A stretch of DNA of 64,000 bases from Mycteria americana (GCF_035582795.1 NC_134370.1:34025501-34089500), one strand, 5' to 3'; positions 38,038 to 50,330 are shown, counted from the stretch's first letter. The notes: generated from the sequence alone by a model not told the origin. Numbers and translations: made by a program.

Positions 38038-38693
38038 TAATCCCCGCGGCGTATGGTCCTTTGTTATCCCCCATGTATTTGTGGGTGCAAGTGTTCCCCA
38101 CCCCTCCCGCCGCCGCCACTCTCCTGCCATCGAGAACAAAAGAAAAAAGAGAAGGTTGCACCTTGCTGGAGGGAAGGGAGGGAAGCCCGCCTAAGCCATC
38201 CCTTGCGTTGCAGTGCGTTTGCCCCTGGGCGAGCCTGCTGCACAACCCTGCCCCTGCCAGGAATGGACGCCGGGGTTTATTCTGGGAGAGGCACTAAGGA
38301 AAACTAGAGCAGGCGCTGCAGGGAGTCCGGCTCTAGAGACGGGGTGGCGGCCCCGGTGGGGTTTTTATTATCCGTGATCTCCAAACTCCTTTGTATTGTA
38401 GGGCAGTTCCTGTGCTTAAAATACACAGACGAATCTGCTGGCTGGCGTGGGCTAGCGGAGAAACTTGTTGCCGGTCGCTTGTGCGAGCGATAATGCGGGG
38501 AGGGGACCGACACTGGGGGCTCGCAAGATGGGGCCCGGGGGGAGACGGAGCGGGAGGCGGCGGGGCCGGCGGTTCAGCACCGCGGACAGCACCGCGCCGG
38601 CGGCGGGCCGGGCTGTGCCGAGCCGGGCGGCCGCACCGCCCAGGGAGAGCGCGGTGCCCGGCAGGCAGCGGCGGTCCTTCCCCTGGAAGGCAC

Positions 38694-38768
38694 AGCTGGT
38701 CCGTTGGATGAAGCTGGTCCGTTGGATGTGCCTTCATCCGAAGGCACAACTTCATCCAAACAGATGAA
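38694..38768 (+). repeat. Tandem 17-18 base repeat fused to a nested hairpin
   Basis: AGCTGGTCCGTTGGATG occurs twice, at 38694-38710 and 38712-38728 (period 18). The second copy runs directly into a stem GTGCCTT (38728-38734), a six-base loop, and AAGGCAC (38741-38747). An outer arm, GTTGGAT against ATCCAAAC, extends the fold with one bulge. The ATGAAG/CTTCAT words recur around it. The structure sits at the downstream edge of the CpG island; its origin is unknown. Confidence 0.75.
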
Positions 38769-41439
38769 GTTTGGCTTTAGAGTTGCAGCTGTGGATATTA
38801 AAGATGATCTGGGTGGAAGCAACCAGGTAAATGAAAGGAGGTGATGAGGGACAGCCCAAACAAATTTACGTGCTTGAAACAACCCTGAGAGCTGACTATG
38901 GTAGAAGAGAGTAGTATCGTTTATGCACAGCTACGACTGGCAAAACTGAACAGAGAAACCAATAGTCAAACAATGAAAAAATATTTTATTGTAGAGTGGC
39001 ACATAATTTGTGTTCATATACCAGGTTATGCTCATCTTCTCATTTGACGTTGAATTATCAAAAATAACTTCTCATGTTTTGAGGCAAAGTGTGCTTTGGG
39101 TGTGGAATACATGTTACCTGGTACATATACCCTGGAATGGAGATACTGTGTCAGTGAATGGTACAGCTGAATTGATGAAACTGTTTCTTTGTTGTGGGTG
39201 TATTTTTGGAGCATAACTGTTACAGGTGATGGTTATAGAAAGAGGCAGTCCAGCTTTCTCAGTTATTGTTTTACAAATTAGTTGTGATGAAATACTTCAC
39301 TTCTTGACCTAGGCAGACTTAATATTTTAAATGATGGGGTTTTGTAAGCTTGCTATTTTTCTTGAAATATTCAAGAAATTGACAAGGCATTGAAAAGTCT
39401 TTTCAGTAATTATTTTTATAGTTGCATTGGAAATTCTTTGATTTTTTTTTTTTATGTTTGAATCAAGATCTAATATGCACTTCCATCCACTCATGCCTAA
39501 CTCAATGCCTAGAGAAACTGAACTATGTTTATAGTAGTGGAGGCTAGACTGTTTTTTTGTTAAAACACTTTTTCATGAATATTTCTTTTTATTAATACTA
39601 GAGAGAAATGAAAATAGATAAATTATGCATTCCTTCATATTTGTCTACCCCAAATAATTGTAGTGAAGTACTCCATGTTAATCACTGCAGACTCTATTTG
39701 GCTCAACATACTGTAGTTAAGGACTGCTCAATTTCTATGGAATAGCGTCATACAGAGAAGCAAATGGAAAAATGTAGTATTTTTAATTTTAATTCCCTTT
39801 TGAATAGGCTTCTCTGGAAAACAGCAACTTTCCTGTAGATCTGGCTTTACAAACTAATCTTCATCAAGTAAGCCCCTATCATACAGGGTCATTGCTTCCT
39901 ACAATACATGGTTGAATTTCTGAAGGAGGCATCTATATTGGGCATGTAAAATATGCAACTCGGTGCCTAATTTGGCACAAGACTGCACCTGAGCATACTT
40001 CAGTATTTCCTACAGGTGGCACTTATGTATCAAAAAGCTTGTTTTAATGGGAACATAAAAACAAGCAAGCAAAGGTTAGGGCATTAAACTTTCTAGGTAA
40101 ACGTGCAAATGTATATGCAACACATTTAGATCCCTAATTGTGTACATGGGTTTAGTTAATGCATTTATATTATAAATACTTACAATTTATTTTAGGGTGT
40201 CTTTGTTGTAAAAGATGTAGTTCTTAAGGTGATATGTTGGCATCACTGAGGTTAATCAAAGTTTTGTGATAAATATCAATATATTGCCCGTAGTGAATTA
40301 AAAATATGCTAGATTTTCATATTTTGAAAATGTCCTTATTCTCTAAGCTGTAGTAACTGTAAAGGCAACCAGTGAAATGATAACATTACATCTCCAACTA
40401 CGATAAATTCTGCAGCACGCATAGTTTGGAATTGCAGGCAATGCTGCAGTATAACCATAAGCAATAATGGAATATTTATGCAGATAACAAAATATTTTGT
40501 GTGTTTTCTAAGATGAGGGAATTAATATTGAAACATTTTGTATTTAGAAAACTGGGTTATACCTCCTATGGAGGTATATGCAGGAGCCAGAAATCCAGGA
40601 ATTGGAGCGAGCAATTAATAATATCACAACAATTTATATCTTTTTAGATTTTTTCTGTTTTTTTCCAGTGTTTTTTTGCAAGCATTGTCATCTTTCTTAA
40701 TGAATCAAGGCCATTTAGAATACTTACAAATGTCAAATAAAAGAAAACAAATGTATGCATTTTGGTGTTTTTTTCTTTTTTAAATAAAAACAGCTGGTAA
40801 GATTTGGTTTAAAGTGAAGGCAACTTTATAAAGCCAATTATCAGCTCTTATTTTCAGCATTCTCTGTTATTTACAAATGCATCTTGCATTATTTTTTCTT
40901 ATTATTTTAGGTGGGTCTACTAGTACGGCTTAGTATTAGTCTATTGCACAGTCTAACACGTAGTTGCTTAGAACTCTGCTGAACTCACTTTGTGTATAGG
41001 AAAAAGTGTATCATTTGTTATTTTCCTTTGCCATATTTGAACATTGCAGCCATATTTGTGTAAACTTAGGCCGGGAAAGAATGTTTAATCTGTGCTAAAA
41101 ATTCTAGTGACCTTTTTATAAAATTTGTGTTAGCCTTACCTAGGGATTAAGCCTTTAGTAGATGGATGCCCTTTGTGTCATGAGCAGGCCAATTCTATGA
41201 AAATATATCTAACTTCAGAAAATCATAAGCCTTTGGAAAAACTGTGCTTTTCACAGACTTGGTAGAACACTCTTAGATTTTAGCAGCTGAATTTCCTGAA
41301 GCTCCATATTGTGGTTGTGCAGCACTCCCCCTACAGATACTGCACTTCGGCTGCCGGGGTCCTGCCAGGGTGAGAGCAGTGATGCTGCCATCTGCTTTCT
41401 GTGCTCTTACAGTTGACATAGACAGCTGGAAAGCGGAAG

Positions 41440-42110
41440 ACAGACACCTATCAGAACAGAGAAAGGAGAAAAGCAGAGCAACAAACCTTCACCGAGGATG
41501 TTGGAACTTGGGAGACATGGACTGGGGAGAGGGGCAAGAAAACTGGTCCAGAAAGCACATGGGCTTGGTGGTAATAGAGCCTGAGGTAGTGGCTGGTCAA
41601 GGGCGGAAGAACAGGAAAGACCTAGAAGCTGGGAATGTTTGTGAGGATTAGATTAAATGGGAAGGCAGAAGTGGGCAAAATGACCCTGAATGAGAATACG
41701 AAAAGAAGACGAAGGAGCAAGGGAGGTAATTTGAGTTCAGGCAGGGTACCCAGGGAAGTAAAACTGGGAAAAAAGATGAGGGAGCATTCACCCAGATGAG
41801 ATTAATTGGATGAATGAGGATGGAATGAGAATTGGGAACCTGTGAAGAGTAAGCCTGGAGACTTGTCTGCAAAGAAGAGACAGAAAGTACAAGAATATGG
41901 AGGGGGGAACTGGGCAGTTTGGACCACAAAGGTTAGGAGTAAAGGAATGGAACTAGGACTTGCTGAGCAAAGAGACTGGGACCGAAAGGACTTCTTAGGA
42001 ATGAAGAACAGGACTTTTGAAGTGTGACTGGGGAGTAGAAGAAGGGGTGGGACAGGAACAAGTTCAAGGAAGAGGGCAGAAGTGGCCATGTTTTGGTGTG
42101 ACAGCCAGAG
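41440..42110 (+). repeat. Long purine-rich block, degenerate GAACTGGGAC/GGAAxA-like repeats
   Basis: About 670 bases are strongly biased to A and G on the + strand. They contain recurring words such as CTGGGA, GGACTGGG, GGGAACTGGG, AGAACAGGA and GGAATGGAAC. The block looks like the decayed remains of a minisatellite or of an old repeat family. The short open frame across 41370-41651 is a by-product of the purine bias and is not a gene. Confidence 0.5.
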
Positions 42111-42284
42111 AAAGGTCAGTGTATATCAGCACGTGCCATCTTCCAAAGCCACACACAACCCCAGGATACCAAATTCTCCTTGTTCATTTGCCAGCAAAGA
42201 GGTCTAAAATCCACTGGCAAAGCACGACATCTGTTTTCAGTGCTTATCTGTGTGAAGGATGGCAGTCTGGTACAGCTGATGGTT

Positions 42285-42360
42285 GGCCTGTTAGCTCAGA
42301 TGGTAGCATCTGTGCCTGTTGCTGTGCACCAAATGTACCAGCACTGCAGGTTACCCATAT
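42285..42360 (+). repeat. tRNA-like module (A box) of a possible old SINE
   Basis: GGCCTGTTAGCTCAGATGGT contains TAGCTCAGATGG (42292-42303), a good match to the RNA polymerase III A box of tRNA genes, at the right distance from an acceptor-like start. About 46 bases downstream, GGTTACCCA (42349-42357) is a poor B-box match (GGTTCGAxxCC). The arms do not form a complete cloverleaf, so this is not a working tRNA gene. Confidence 0.35.
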
Positions 42361-42879
42361 GAGAACTGATATGAAGCCACAAGTAGATTTTGAATCTTTT
42401 TTTTTTTAGTTGCCATTTTGTAAAACCTAAGAAATTGCAGACATACAATAGGTTATTAAGGTTACCGAGTTGAGCACTCAAAGCTAGCAAATGGTGAAAG
42501 TTCAGTCCTCTGTGCAGAACCGGCATGGTGTTGGGATGTTTGATGTTGTGCAGTGAATGCTGGGGATGTTGAATGGCATGTCATAAACAAGGTGGGGGAA
42601 GAAAGAATGGAGAGAGAAATTTAGTTCTAACCTGGAGCCTATTCCATACTTTCTTCACGGAACTGAGCAAAAGCTACCTACTTTTCAAAGGGGTTTGTTA
42701 CTTGTTGTGTTTTTCCTTTTCTGGGTGCTTGATCCTGGTACTGTGGTGTCAGGACTTCAGAGATACAGAAAGTCAACAGCTGCAGCTGACTTCAGTGAGA
42801 GTAGGACTTTGAACATACAAAGCACAGTGCTAAATGCTTTGAGAAAAGAGATGTTCACCACCTAAAATAGGCACTGAAA

Positions 42880-43010
42880 GTTAGTAACCTTCTTTTAACT
42901 TCTCTGTGCCTCGGTTTTCCATGTGTAAAATGGAAGCAGTATTATTGCCTCCCTCACAGAAATGTTTTCAAAATAAACTAATGAATGTTTGTTAAGCAGC
43001 TAGGCACTGT
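42880..43010 (+). mobile_element. MIR (CORE-SINE) relic
   Basis: TTAACTTCTCTGTGCCTCGG followed by TTTTCCATGTGTAAAATGG, then TATTATTGCCTCCCTCACAG and AATG, aligns with the 3' half of the MIR consensus (TTAACCTCTCTGTGCCTCAGTTTCC... CTGTAAAATGG... ACCTACCTCATAG). A later AGGCACTGTAGTAGCCTGG may correspond to the AGTGCCTGGCAC region. MIR spread in early amniotes or before and leaves few recognisable copies in birds. Confidence 0.75.
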
Positions 43011-46000
43011 AGTAGCCTGGAAAACCCATGAGGCGCATGTAAAAACCCATGATGAAATTCATAATTTTGTCTTCAGAGCAGAATATGAATAATGTGTAGC
43101 AAATAAGTCCTGGGACTACACATTGAACAATAGTGAATAGCTGTTACAAGAAAAATAGTTCATTATGTACGCACTATTCGTTATGTATGCTGAATGAGTC
43201 AGAACTTATGTGGAAAAAATAGTATGTAATCATGCAGTTAAAGACTATATCATAATCTGAACAAACAAAGGGGCCAATTTAAGGCTATTCAAGTATGCTT
43301 CATTCTAATGTTTTCTAACTATTGATGGCTTAAACTATACAATCTCACTAAAGTGCTTTTAAAAGGTTTTTTCTGTGTTCACTTCATATATTTGAAGACA
43401 GTATTGGGTACCAGGATCGGAACCAGAATTGGTGTCTTGGCCAGTTTCAGTTCCATAAATCAATTTCATCGCCTTCCAAACACTTGACATCATCAAAATT
43501 GTTTAGTCTAACAAGCTTGTATAAAAGCATTACATCACACAAGCTAAGATGTCATTTCTGTTTTATGTAAACAACTCGCATCTTTGGCTTTCCATGTTAT
43601 TTGAGCATGTCTCATGTTTTCTTATTTATTTCAGAAGTTTATTATTATGCTGGATTTATTGGAGCATTCTGAAAGATGTTTCTAGAGTTTGTAAATGGGA
43701 GTTTTCATGGCCATATCATGTACACATTTGTCTTTCAAACAGAAGGGATAAAGTGGCATCATCCAGTGTCTGGATGCATTCTTCAAATCCCTTTTTTGGC
43801 ATTATGGAACAGTATCACTGCTATTTCTGAAATGTTATCCTGTAAGTCTCAGACATGGGGAAAAATTGAATTTCTAGGTAGACTCCCACATGAAGGACAA
43901 CTGAGAGATCCAAATTTCACAGTAATTCTTAGTGTCCTGAATGGTTGGACTTTCGTAGTTGTTTGGGGTTTTTTTAAACTATGAGAGTTCTGAGCACAGA
44001 ATAAACAATTCATATTTTTGTATCCAGCATAATAGAGAGGTGCTTGTAACTGTGATATTTTGATAGGACACAAAATTCAGAGGCATGTTTATTGTTGGTT
44101 TTATTCCTCTGCCCAACTGCAAGTTTGGAGATTTAAATTCACTCTCTTCAAAATGCAAACTGTATCACTTTTCTAGGGTTTGAATGATGGAATGGCCAAC
44201 TAAGAAATTTATTTCTTCCATAAAATTTCATCTAACCTTGCTGAACTTCAAAATAGCCAAATTTTTTTGTGGCAAGCAATAATGCTGCTTCAGGTAGGAG
44301 CTAAAATCTAGTACATAGCTTCAAAAGCTCTCTTGTTGCAAAGAAAAATACTTATTATGGTTTTAGCTTTACATTCTTGCCAGAGACTAAGATTTTCACA
44401 TATAATATTCCTTACTGTTAGTACACAGAAAAATACTAAATGGAGGCGAGCAACTATTTTAAAGTCTTCATAAATGATCTTTAGAATTGTGGAAGAGAAG
44501 AACACTAATGATTTGCTTATGTCTTTCACTTCAGCTCACCGTTGCAAGTATTTCATCCTGTCTTGTTTTATATTATAAGCAATGATGCCACTAATAACTA
44601 GCGAGGCTTTGCTAGAAACTGACTATTCAAAATCCGTATGCCAAGAAATGTAGTCATTCCCATTCTTCCTTTAAATTCTTTAATTTTTAGAGTTATTTTC
44701 CTTTCTTCTTACTCCCTCCTGATCTCCTTTTAGAGCTTTATGCCACTCAAATCTGTGTAATTGATTATTAACTATTTTAACTGGCAGTGACTAAGTTATA
44801 TATTACTAGCTATTTAAATTTTGCCTGGTATTCTATTTGTGCCCCTATTGATTCCATTATTCACTGAAACTTTTCTAGATCCTTTATAAAGCAACTGAAA
44901 TGCTTGATGCGTAATTATGCCAGATTCACATACAGAAACACTGTTCTCCTCCAGTGCTATACGCTGATATTGCTAGGTTCAAACTCAAGTATATAACGTG
45001 GGTTTTGTAGTTAATTTCTACTCATTGTTATAATTAAGGCTTTTGAAACATTACTGTCTCCCATGTATGTCCCTTCTTCTTTGTGTTTGTTTCAGATTAC
45101 AGTTCCCAGACACATTCTTTTATTTATTCTGTAACAGAATCCATTTTATCATTTTCTGCCAATGTTTCTAAGCCATCTTGTGCTTGCAGCTCCTTCTATG
45201 TGAATGTTGTCTGCAATACAGAAATGTGATCTCTCTTTCCAGATCATTCATAAAGATGCTTATTTAGCCTGGAACTAGCCACAGGCTCTGGGGTAGCCCA
45301 GTAGACACCCGAACTCCTTAGCTGTTTTGCCACTCATCTCTGCCAGCCAACGTTCAGCCCTGCAGATCTGTAGTTCTTAACAAGTACACTGGCAGGAGGA
45401 ATCACTTAGAGAAGATAAATTCTACTCCCTCCAGCATCTGAGAAGCAGGAATGCCAAGCCAACCCCTCACTTAAAATTTCATGTATCTTCTGCAAATCTG
45501 AAAGGCAAAACCTGTTTTTCTTGAGTAAGAGTTAAGCCATTAGTATCCTCTTCATCTGTTTCATCTTCCATCTTAAACTAGATGTAGCAATTTTCTTCTC
45601 AGCCTACTGATCTGATGGCTCTACCACCTCTGGTAAACTGTGTTCTGAACTTGCTTCTCCGAGTTCACTGTTTACGCTGCAGTTATGCCTGTATAATCTA
45701 GATCACAGTCTGCCCTACAGTCCGCTTCAGCTTTTACAGCAGCTTTCCAGTGAGGTCCCTGGTCCCAGAGCCATAGCTTCTAGAACAAGCAGAATATTGC
45801 TTTTGTCATGTAAAGTGGGGGGAGGAGAGACTATATCACATTCTTATTTAGAGTTCGCTAGTATTTCATCATTCATTTTTGAATGGGTTCCAGTCAGGCA
45901 TTGTTGTGTTCAATTGCCTCCAAAGGCTTGCTGAAGCTTGTCTTCCTGACCTTGGGTTTTCCTTCTGGGACTTCTCTGCCTCATTAATTTTCTTTTTTGT

Positions 46001-47439
46001 TCCTCCGAAATCTAGAAGGATCTCCTCCTTTACCCATTCCTTGTAATTTCCTCCACCTTTTATTATTCATGGCCTCTATATGGCAGGTTTGGAGCCCCAG
46101 CTTTTCTGAATAAGGTAGTTTTCAGTTCCCTTTGTGCTGCTGAAGTAGGGCCAGCATCTTTAACCACAACTGAGGAGGTAATCTTTAAAAATCCTTACAG
46201 TCTGGGTTTGTTTTTCTTAGTCCACTTGGTGCAGTAGGTACGTCTGCCGTGCTGCCAGCATGCATGGCCTTTTGTGCTTTTTGTGACCTGGAAAGCTATA
46301 TTTAATTCTGGCTGAACACAGCCCAGAATCATCCAGTATGTTTTCTTTTCTCTTTTGATAGAAGTTTTAGGCATTTTACTTGCAGACTACTTTCTTTAAA
46401 AATTTATAAACATGTCTGAAAAAATAATACTAACCTTGCCAATACATGATACATGTATAAAATATGTCACTGCTATAGGAAAGTATGAACAAATACAATG
46501 TTTATGATGTTGGAACTGAAGAAGGCTCTGCTCCAGGATCACTTCCTGTGGTTTCCACACTAGGTTTTTGTTATACAGCGGAGCATCCTTTATTTGACCT
46601 TGAAAATGTTTCCTTCAGCACAGAAGGTTTGGTTAGAATTCATTGTAGTGTTTGTAGCTGGATCAATTTTCACAGTGGTGTTTGTAGTTGAATCATTAAT
46701 CAATTTTATTTTATTGTTTTCACAGAATGTTCTTGTTTTATTTATGCTTGAATGAACAAGCTGTTTTGCACGGATGTTTTCAAAAGCAATGATTAGCTAT
46801 ACTGTTTTTATAACCTACCAACAGTTTCTCTGAGCCTTGACGGTTCTAGCTGCTGCCAAAAAGGGGAAACCTTAAAACTAGTTTGGTTGTTACTCTTTCA
46901 TTCCTGCAGAATGACGAAGTATTATCAGAGTAACACTCTTTCTTAGTTCCAAGTATGGAGTGGCATCTGGAGTTTATTTCTCCAATACTGTTAAGTCAGA
47001 CACAGCTGGCAGCTCTAGGAGAAGCATAGTTTGAGGAATTCCTGTGTTAAGTTTTGTATATCAATGCGCTCTCATTAGGAGAATTCTGCAGTTTGCAATT
47101 GTTAGAAGCATCCATTGCATCCATTCCAAAATTGTTAGAGCTGTTCCATTGGCTTCAATAAGACTTTGTGTAAAAACAAATTTGCATTCATAACGCGGCA
47201 TGATTAAGATCCTACAACTACTGTATTTTCCTAACTTTTGTTGTGTGTATTCTATCTTATTTCATACAGATAGGCATGGAATTTTTCTCTTTAAGTTGCG
47301 GTTTGTCTGGATTTAATCTCTCTTTAGTTGGGCTAGAAATAACATTTTTAAAAGATTATTCTGGGGTTTTTTTGCAGCTCACTTCTATGTGTACTCATAG
47401 TTGAAGACGTATGTACTTCAGAACCAGCAGGATAAAAAG

Positions 47440-47470
47440 ATCACAGAATTACAGAATCACAGAATCGTAT
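47440..47470 (-). repeat. CR1 3' terminal short tandem repeat
   Basis: On the + strand the sequence is TCACAGAATTACAGAATCAC followed by AGAATC, that is, about three imperfect copies of an eight-base unit. Read on the element's own strand this is the ATTCTGTG-type tail that ends CR1 elements and serves as the recognition end for its reverse transcriptase. Confidence 0.9.
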
Positions 47471-47534
47471 AGGTTGGAAAAGACCTTTAAGATCATCAAG
47501 TCCAACCGTAAACCTAACACTACCAAGACCACCA

Positions 47535-48320
47535 CTACACCATGTCCCTAAGCACCTCATCCAAACGTCTTTTAAATACTTCCAGGGATGGCGACTCAAC
47601 CACTTCCCTGGGCAGCCTGTTCCAATGCTTGATAACCCTTTCAGTGAAGAAAAATTTCCTAATATCCAGTCTAAACCTCCCCTGGCGCAACTTGAGACCA
47701 TTTCCTCTCGTCCTATCACTTGTTACCTGGGAGAAGAGACCAACCCCCACCTCTCTACAACCTCCTTTCAGGTAGTTGTAGAGAGCGATAAGGTCTTCCC
47801 TCAGCCTCCTTTTCTCCAGGCTAAACAATCCCAGCTCCCTCAGCCGCTCCTCATAAGACTTCTGCTCCAGACCCTTCACCAGCTTCATTGCCCTTCTCTG
47901 GACACGCTCCAGCACCTCAATGTCTCTCTTGTAGTGAGGGGCCCAAAACTGAACACAGTATTTGAGTTGTGGCCTCACCAGTGCCGAGTACAGGGGCACA
48001 ATCACTTCTCTAGTCCTGCTGGCCACGCTATTTTTGATACAAGCCAGGATGCCGTTGGCTCTCTTGGCTACCTGGGCACACTGCTGGCTCATATTCAGGC
48101 AGCTGTCAACCAATACCCCCAGGTCCTTTTCCGCCAGGCAGCTTTCCAGCCACTCTTCCCCAGGCCTGTAGCGCTGCATGGGGTTGCTGTGGCCCAAGTG
48201 CAGGACCTTGCACTTGGCCTTGTTGAACCTCATACAATTGGCCCCAGCCCATCGATCCAGCCTGTCCAGGTCCCTCTGTAGCGCCTTCCTACCCTCAAGC
48301 AGACCAACACTCCCACACAC
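47535..48320 (-). pseudogene. CR1 ORF2, thumb and C-terminal part, in a shifted frame
   Basis: This frame picks up immediately after the FADD frameshift with [20 protein letters not shown] and remains open to the natural end of ORF2 ([15 protein letters not shown], stop at 47535). It contains [57 protein letters not shown], and [20 protein letters not shown]. These are typical CR1 thumb and C-terminal segments. About 260 codons are free of further lesions, so only the upstream breaks inactivate the copy. The 3' UTR that follows is very short, as in avian CR1. Confidence 0.93.
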
Positions 48321-48321
48321 T

Positions 48322-49433
48322 TGGTGTCATCTGCAAACTTACTGAGAGTGCACTCGATGCCTTCATCCAGATCACTGATAAAGATATTAAACAGAACTGG
48401 CCCCAACACAGAGCCCTGGGGAACACCACTTGTGACCGGCCGCCAGCTGGGGTAAACTCCATTCACCACCACTCTCTGGGCCCGGCCGTCCAGCCAGTTC
48501 TTTACCCAGCGAAGAGTACACCCATCCAAGCCATGAGCAGCCAGTTTCTCCAGGAGAATGCTGTGGGGAACCATGTCAAAGGCTTTACTGAAGTCTAGAT
48601 AGACAACATCCACAGCCTTTCCCTCATCCACTAGGTGGGTCACCTTGTCGTAGAAGGAGATCAGGTTGGTCAAGCAGGACCTGCCTTTCCTAAACCCATG
48701 CTGGCTGGGCTTGATCCCTTGGTTATTCTCTACATGCCGTGTGATGGCACTCAGGATGATCTGCTCCATCAGCTTCCCCGGCACCGAGGTCAGGCTGACA
48801 GGCCTGTAGTTCCCCGGGTCCTCCTTCCGGCCCTTCTTGTACATGAGTGTCACATTTGCTAACTTCCAGTCAACTGGGACCTCCCCAGTTAGCCAGGACT
48901 GCTGGTAAATGATGGAAAGGGGCTTGGTGAGCACATTTGCCAGTTCCTTCAGTACTCTCGGGTGGATCTCATCAGGCCCCATAGACTTGTGAGTGTCTAA
49001 GTGGTGCAGCAGGTCACTAACCATTTCCCCCTGGATTATGGGGGCTCCATTCTGGTCCCCATCCCTATCTTCCAACTCAGGGGGCTGGGTACCCAGAGAA
49101 CAATTGGCCCTGCTATTAAAGACTGAGGCAAAGAAGGCATTAAGTACCTCAGCCTTTTCCTCATCCTTTGTCACTGTGTTCCCTCCCCCATCTACTAGGG
49201 GCTGGAGATTCTCCTTAGCTCTCCTTTTGCTGCTAATGTATTTGAAGAAGGGTTTTTTTGTTGTCTTTTACAGCAGCAGCCAGACTGAGCTCTAGCTCAG
49301 CTTTGGCCCTTCTAATTTTCTCCCTGCACAGCCTTGCTACACCTTTGTAGTCCTCCTGAGTTGCCTGCCCCTTCTTCCAGAGGTCATAGACTGTCCTCTT
49401 TTTCCTGAGTTCTAGCCAGAGCTCTCTATTCAG
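48322..49433 (-). pseudogene. CR1 ORF2, linker and reverse transcriptase palm/fingers, frameshifted
   Basis: Downstream of the TAG, the linker LNRELWLELRKK continues in frame to a T7 run (49253-49259 on +). One extra base there shifts the frame. The new frame then runs unbroken as [62 protein letters not shown] (palm motif with the first catalytic aspartate), [11 protein letters not shown], and KFADD (catalytic Asp pair, about 48324-48336). All core RT motifs of the CR1 clade are intact. Right after FADDTK a one-base loss near 48310-48321 sends the frame into an unrelated tail. Confidence 0.93.
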
Positions 49434-50330
49434 CTAGGCTGGTCGTCTTCCCCACCGGCTCATCTTTTGGCACCTGGGGACAGCCTGGTCTTGTGCCTTT
49501 AGGACTTCCTCCTTAAAGAATGTCCAGCCTTCCTGGACTCCTTTGCCCATTAGGGCTGCCTCCCAGGGGACTCTGTCGACCAGTCTCCTAAACAGGCCGA
49601 AGTCTGCCCTCCAGAAGTCTAAGGTGGCAGTTCTGCTGACCCCCCTTGCTGCTTCTCCACGTATCAAAAACTCTCTCATTTTGTGATCACTCTGCCCAAG
49701 ACGGCCTCCAACCATCACATGGCTCACAAGTCCTTCTCTGTTCGTGAACAAGAGGTCCAGCGGGGCACCTTCCCTAGTTGGCTCACTCACCAGCTGTGTC
49801 AGGAAGTTATCTGCCACACACTCCAGGAACCTCCTAGACTGTTTCCTCTCTGCTGAATTGTATTTCCAGCAGACATCTGGTACGTTGAAGTCCCCCGCAA
49901 GAACAAGGGCTAGCGATCGTGAAGCTTCTCCCAGCTGCTTATAGAATAGTTAGTCAGTCTCCTCATCCTGGTTGGGTGGTCTGTAACAGACTCCCACCAC
50001 AATATCTGCCTTGTTGGCCTTCCCTCTGATTCTTACCCATAGACACTCCACCCTATCGTCGCCATCATCGAGCTCTAAACTGTCCAGACACTCCCTAATG
50101 TATAGGGCTACCCCACTACCTCTCCTGCCTCGCCTATCCCTCCTGAAGAGTTTATAGCCATCCATCGCCGCACTCCAGTTGTGTGAGTCATCCCACCATG
50201 TTTCTGTGATGGCAACCATATCATAGTTTTCCTGATGTACAATGGCTTGCAACTCCTCCTGCTTGTTGCCCATGCTGCGTGCATTGGTGTAGAGGCACTT
50301 CAGCTGGGCTGTCGTCTGTGTCTCCTTCAT
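49434..50330 (-). pseudogene. CR1 ORF2, endonuclease part, broken by two stops
   Basis: Read on the minus strand from ATG at 50330, the frame shows the EEP endonuclease signature in order: YTNARSMGNKQEEL near the start, ITETWWDD with the catalytic glutamate, RRGSGVALYIRE, VECLWVRI, a GDFN motif, and SDHKM with the catalytic histidine. The frame is unbroken except for a TAA at 49950-49952, just after RPPNQDEETD, and a TAG at 49434-49436 after RWGRRPA. Both look like single-base changes at positions where relatives have glutamate and tryptophan. The domain would nick target DNA to prime insertion. With the stops no full ORF2 protein can be made. Confidence 0.9.

Larger units (their letters stand above)
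37030..38690 (+). promoter_or_regulatory. PHYHIPL: CpG island / promoter region of PHYHIPL
   Basis: Base composition changes abruptly from AT-rich DNA to about 1.6 kb of very GC-rich, CpG-dense sequence around exon 1. Several GGGCGG/CCGCCC-type Sp1/KLF boxes are visible (for example near 37403 and 37284), and there is no strong TATA box. This is the usual form of a vertebrate CpG-island promoter for a broadly or neuronally expressed gene. The transcription start cannot be fixed from sequence; somewhere in 37540-37750 is likely. The large open frames in both directions across this island come from GC richness and are not genes. Confidence 0.88.

Noticed and set aside
41370..41651. 93-codon + strand frame in the purine-rich block
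   Set aside because: Glu/Lys/Gly/Arg bias follows from the AG-rich DNA; the adjoining frames are open for the same reason.
42285..42360. A functional tRNA gene
   Set aside because: Only the A box is good; the B box is poor and the arms do not pair into a cloverleaf.
47625..48281. 218-codon + strand frame opposite the CR1 element
   Set aside because: It is the antisense shadow of CR1 ORF2; the minus-strand frame has clear reverse-transcriptase homology.
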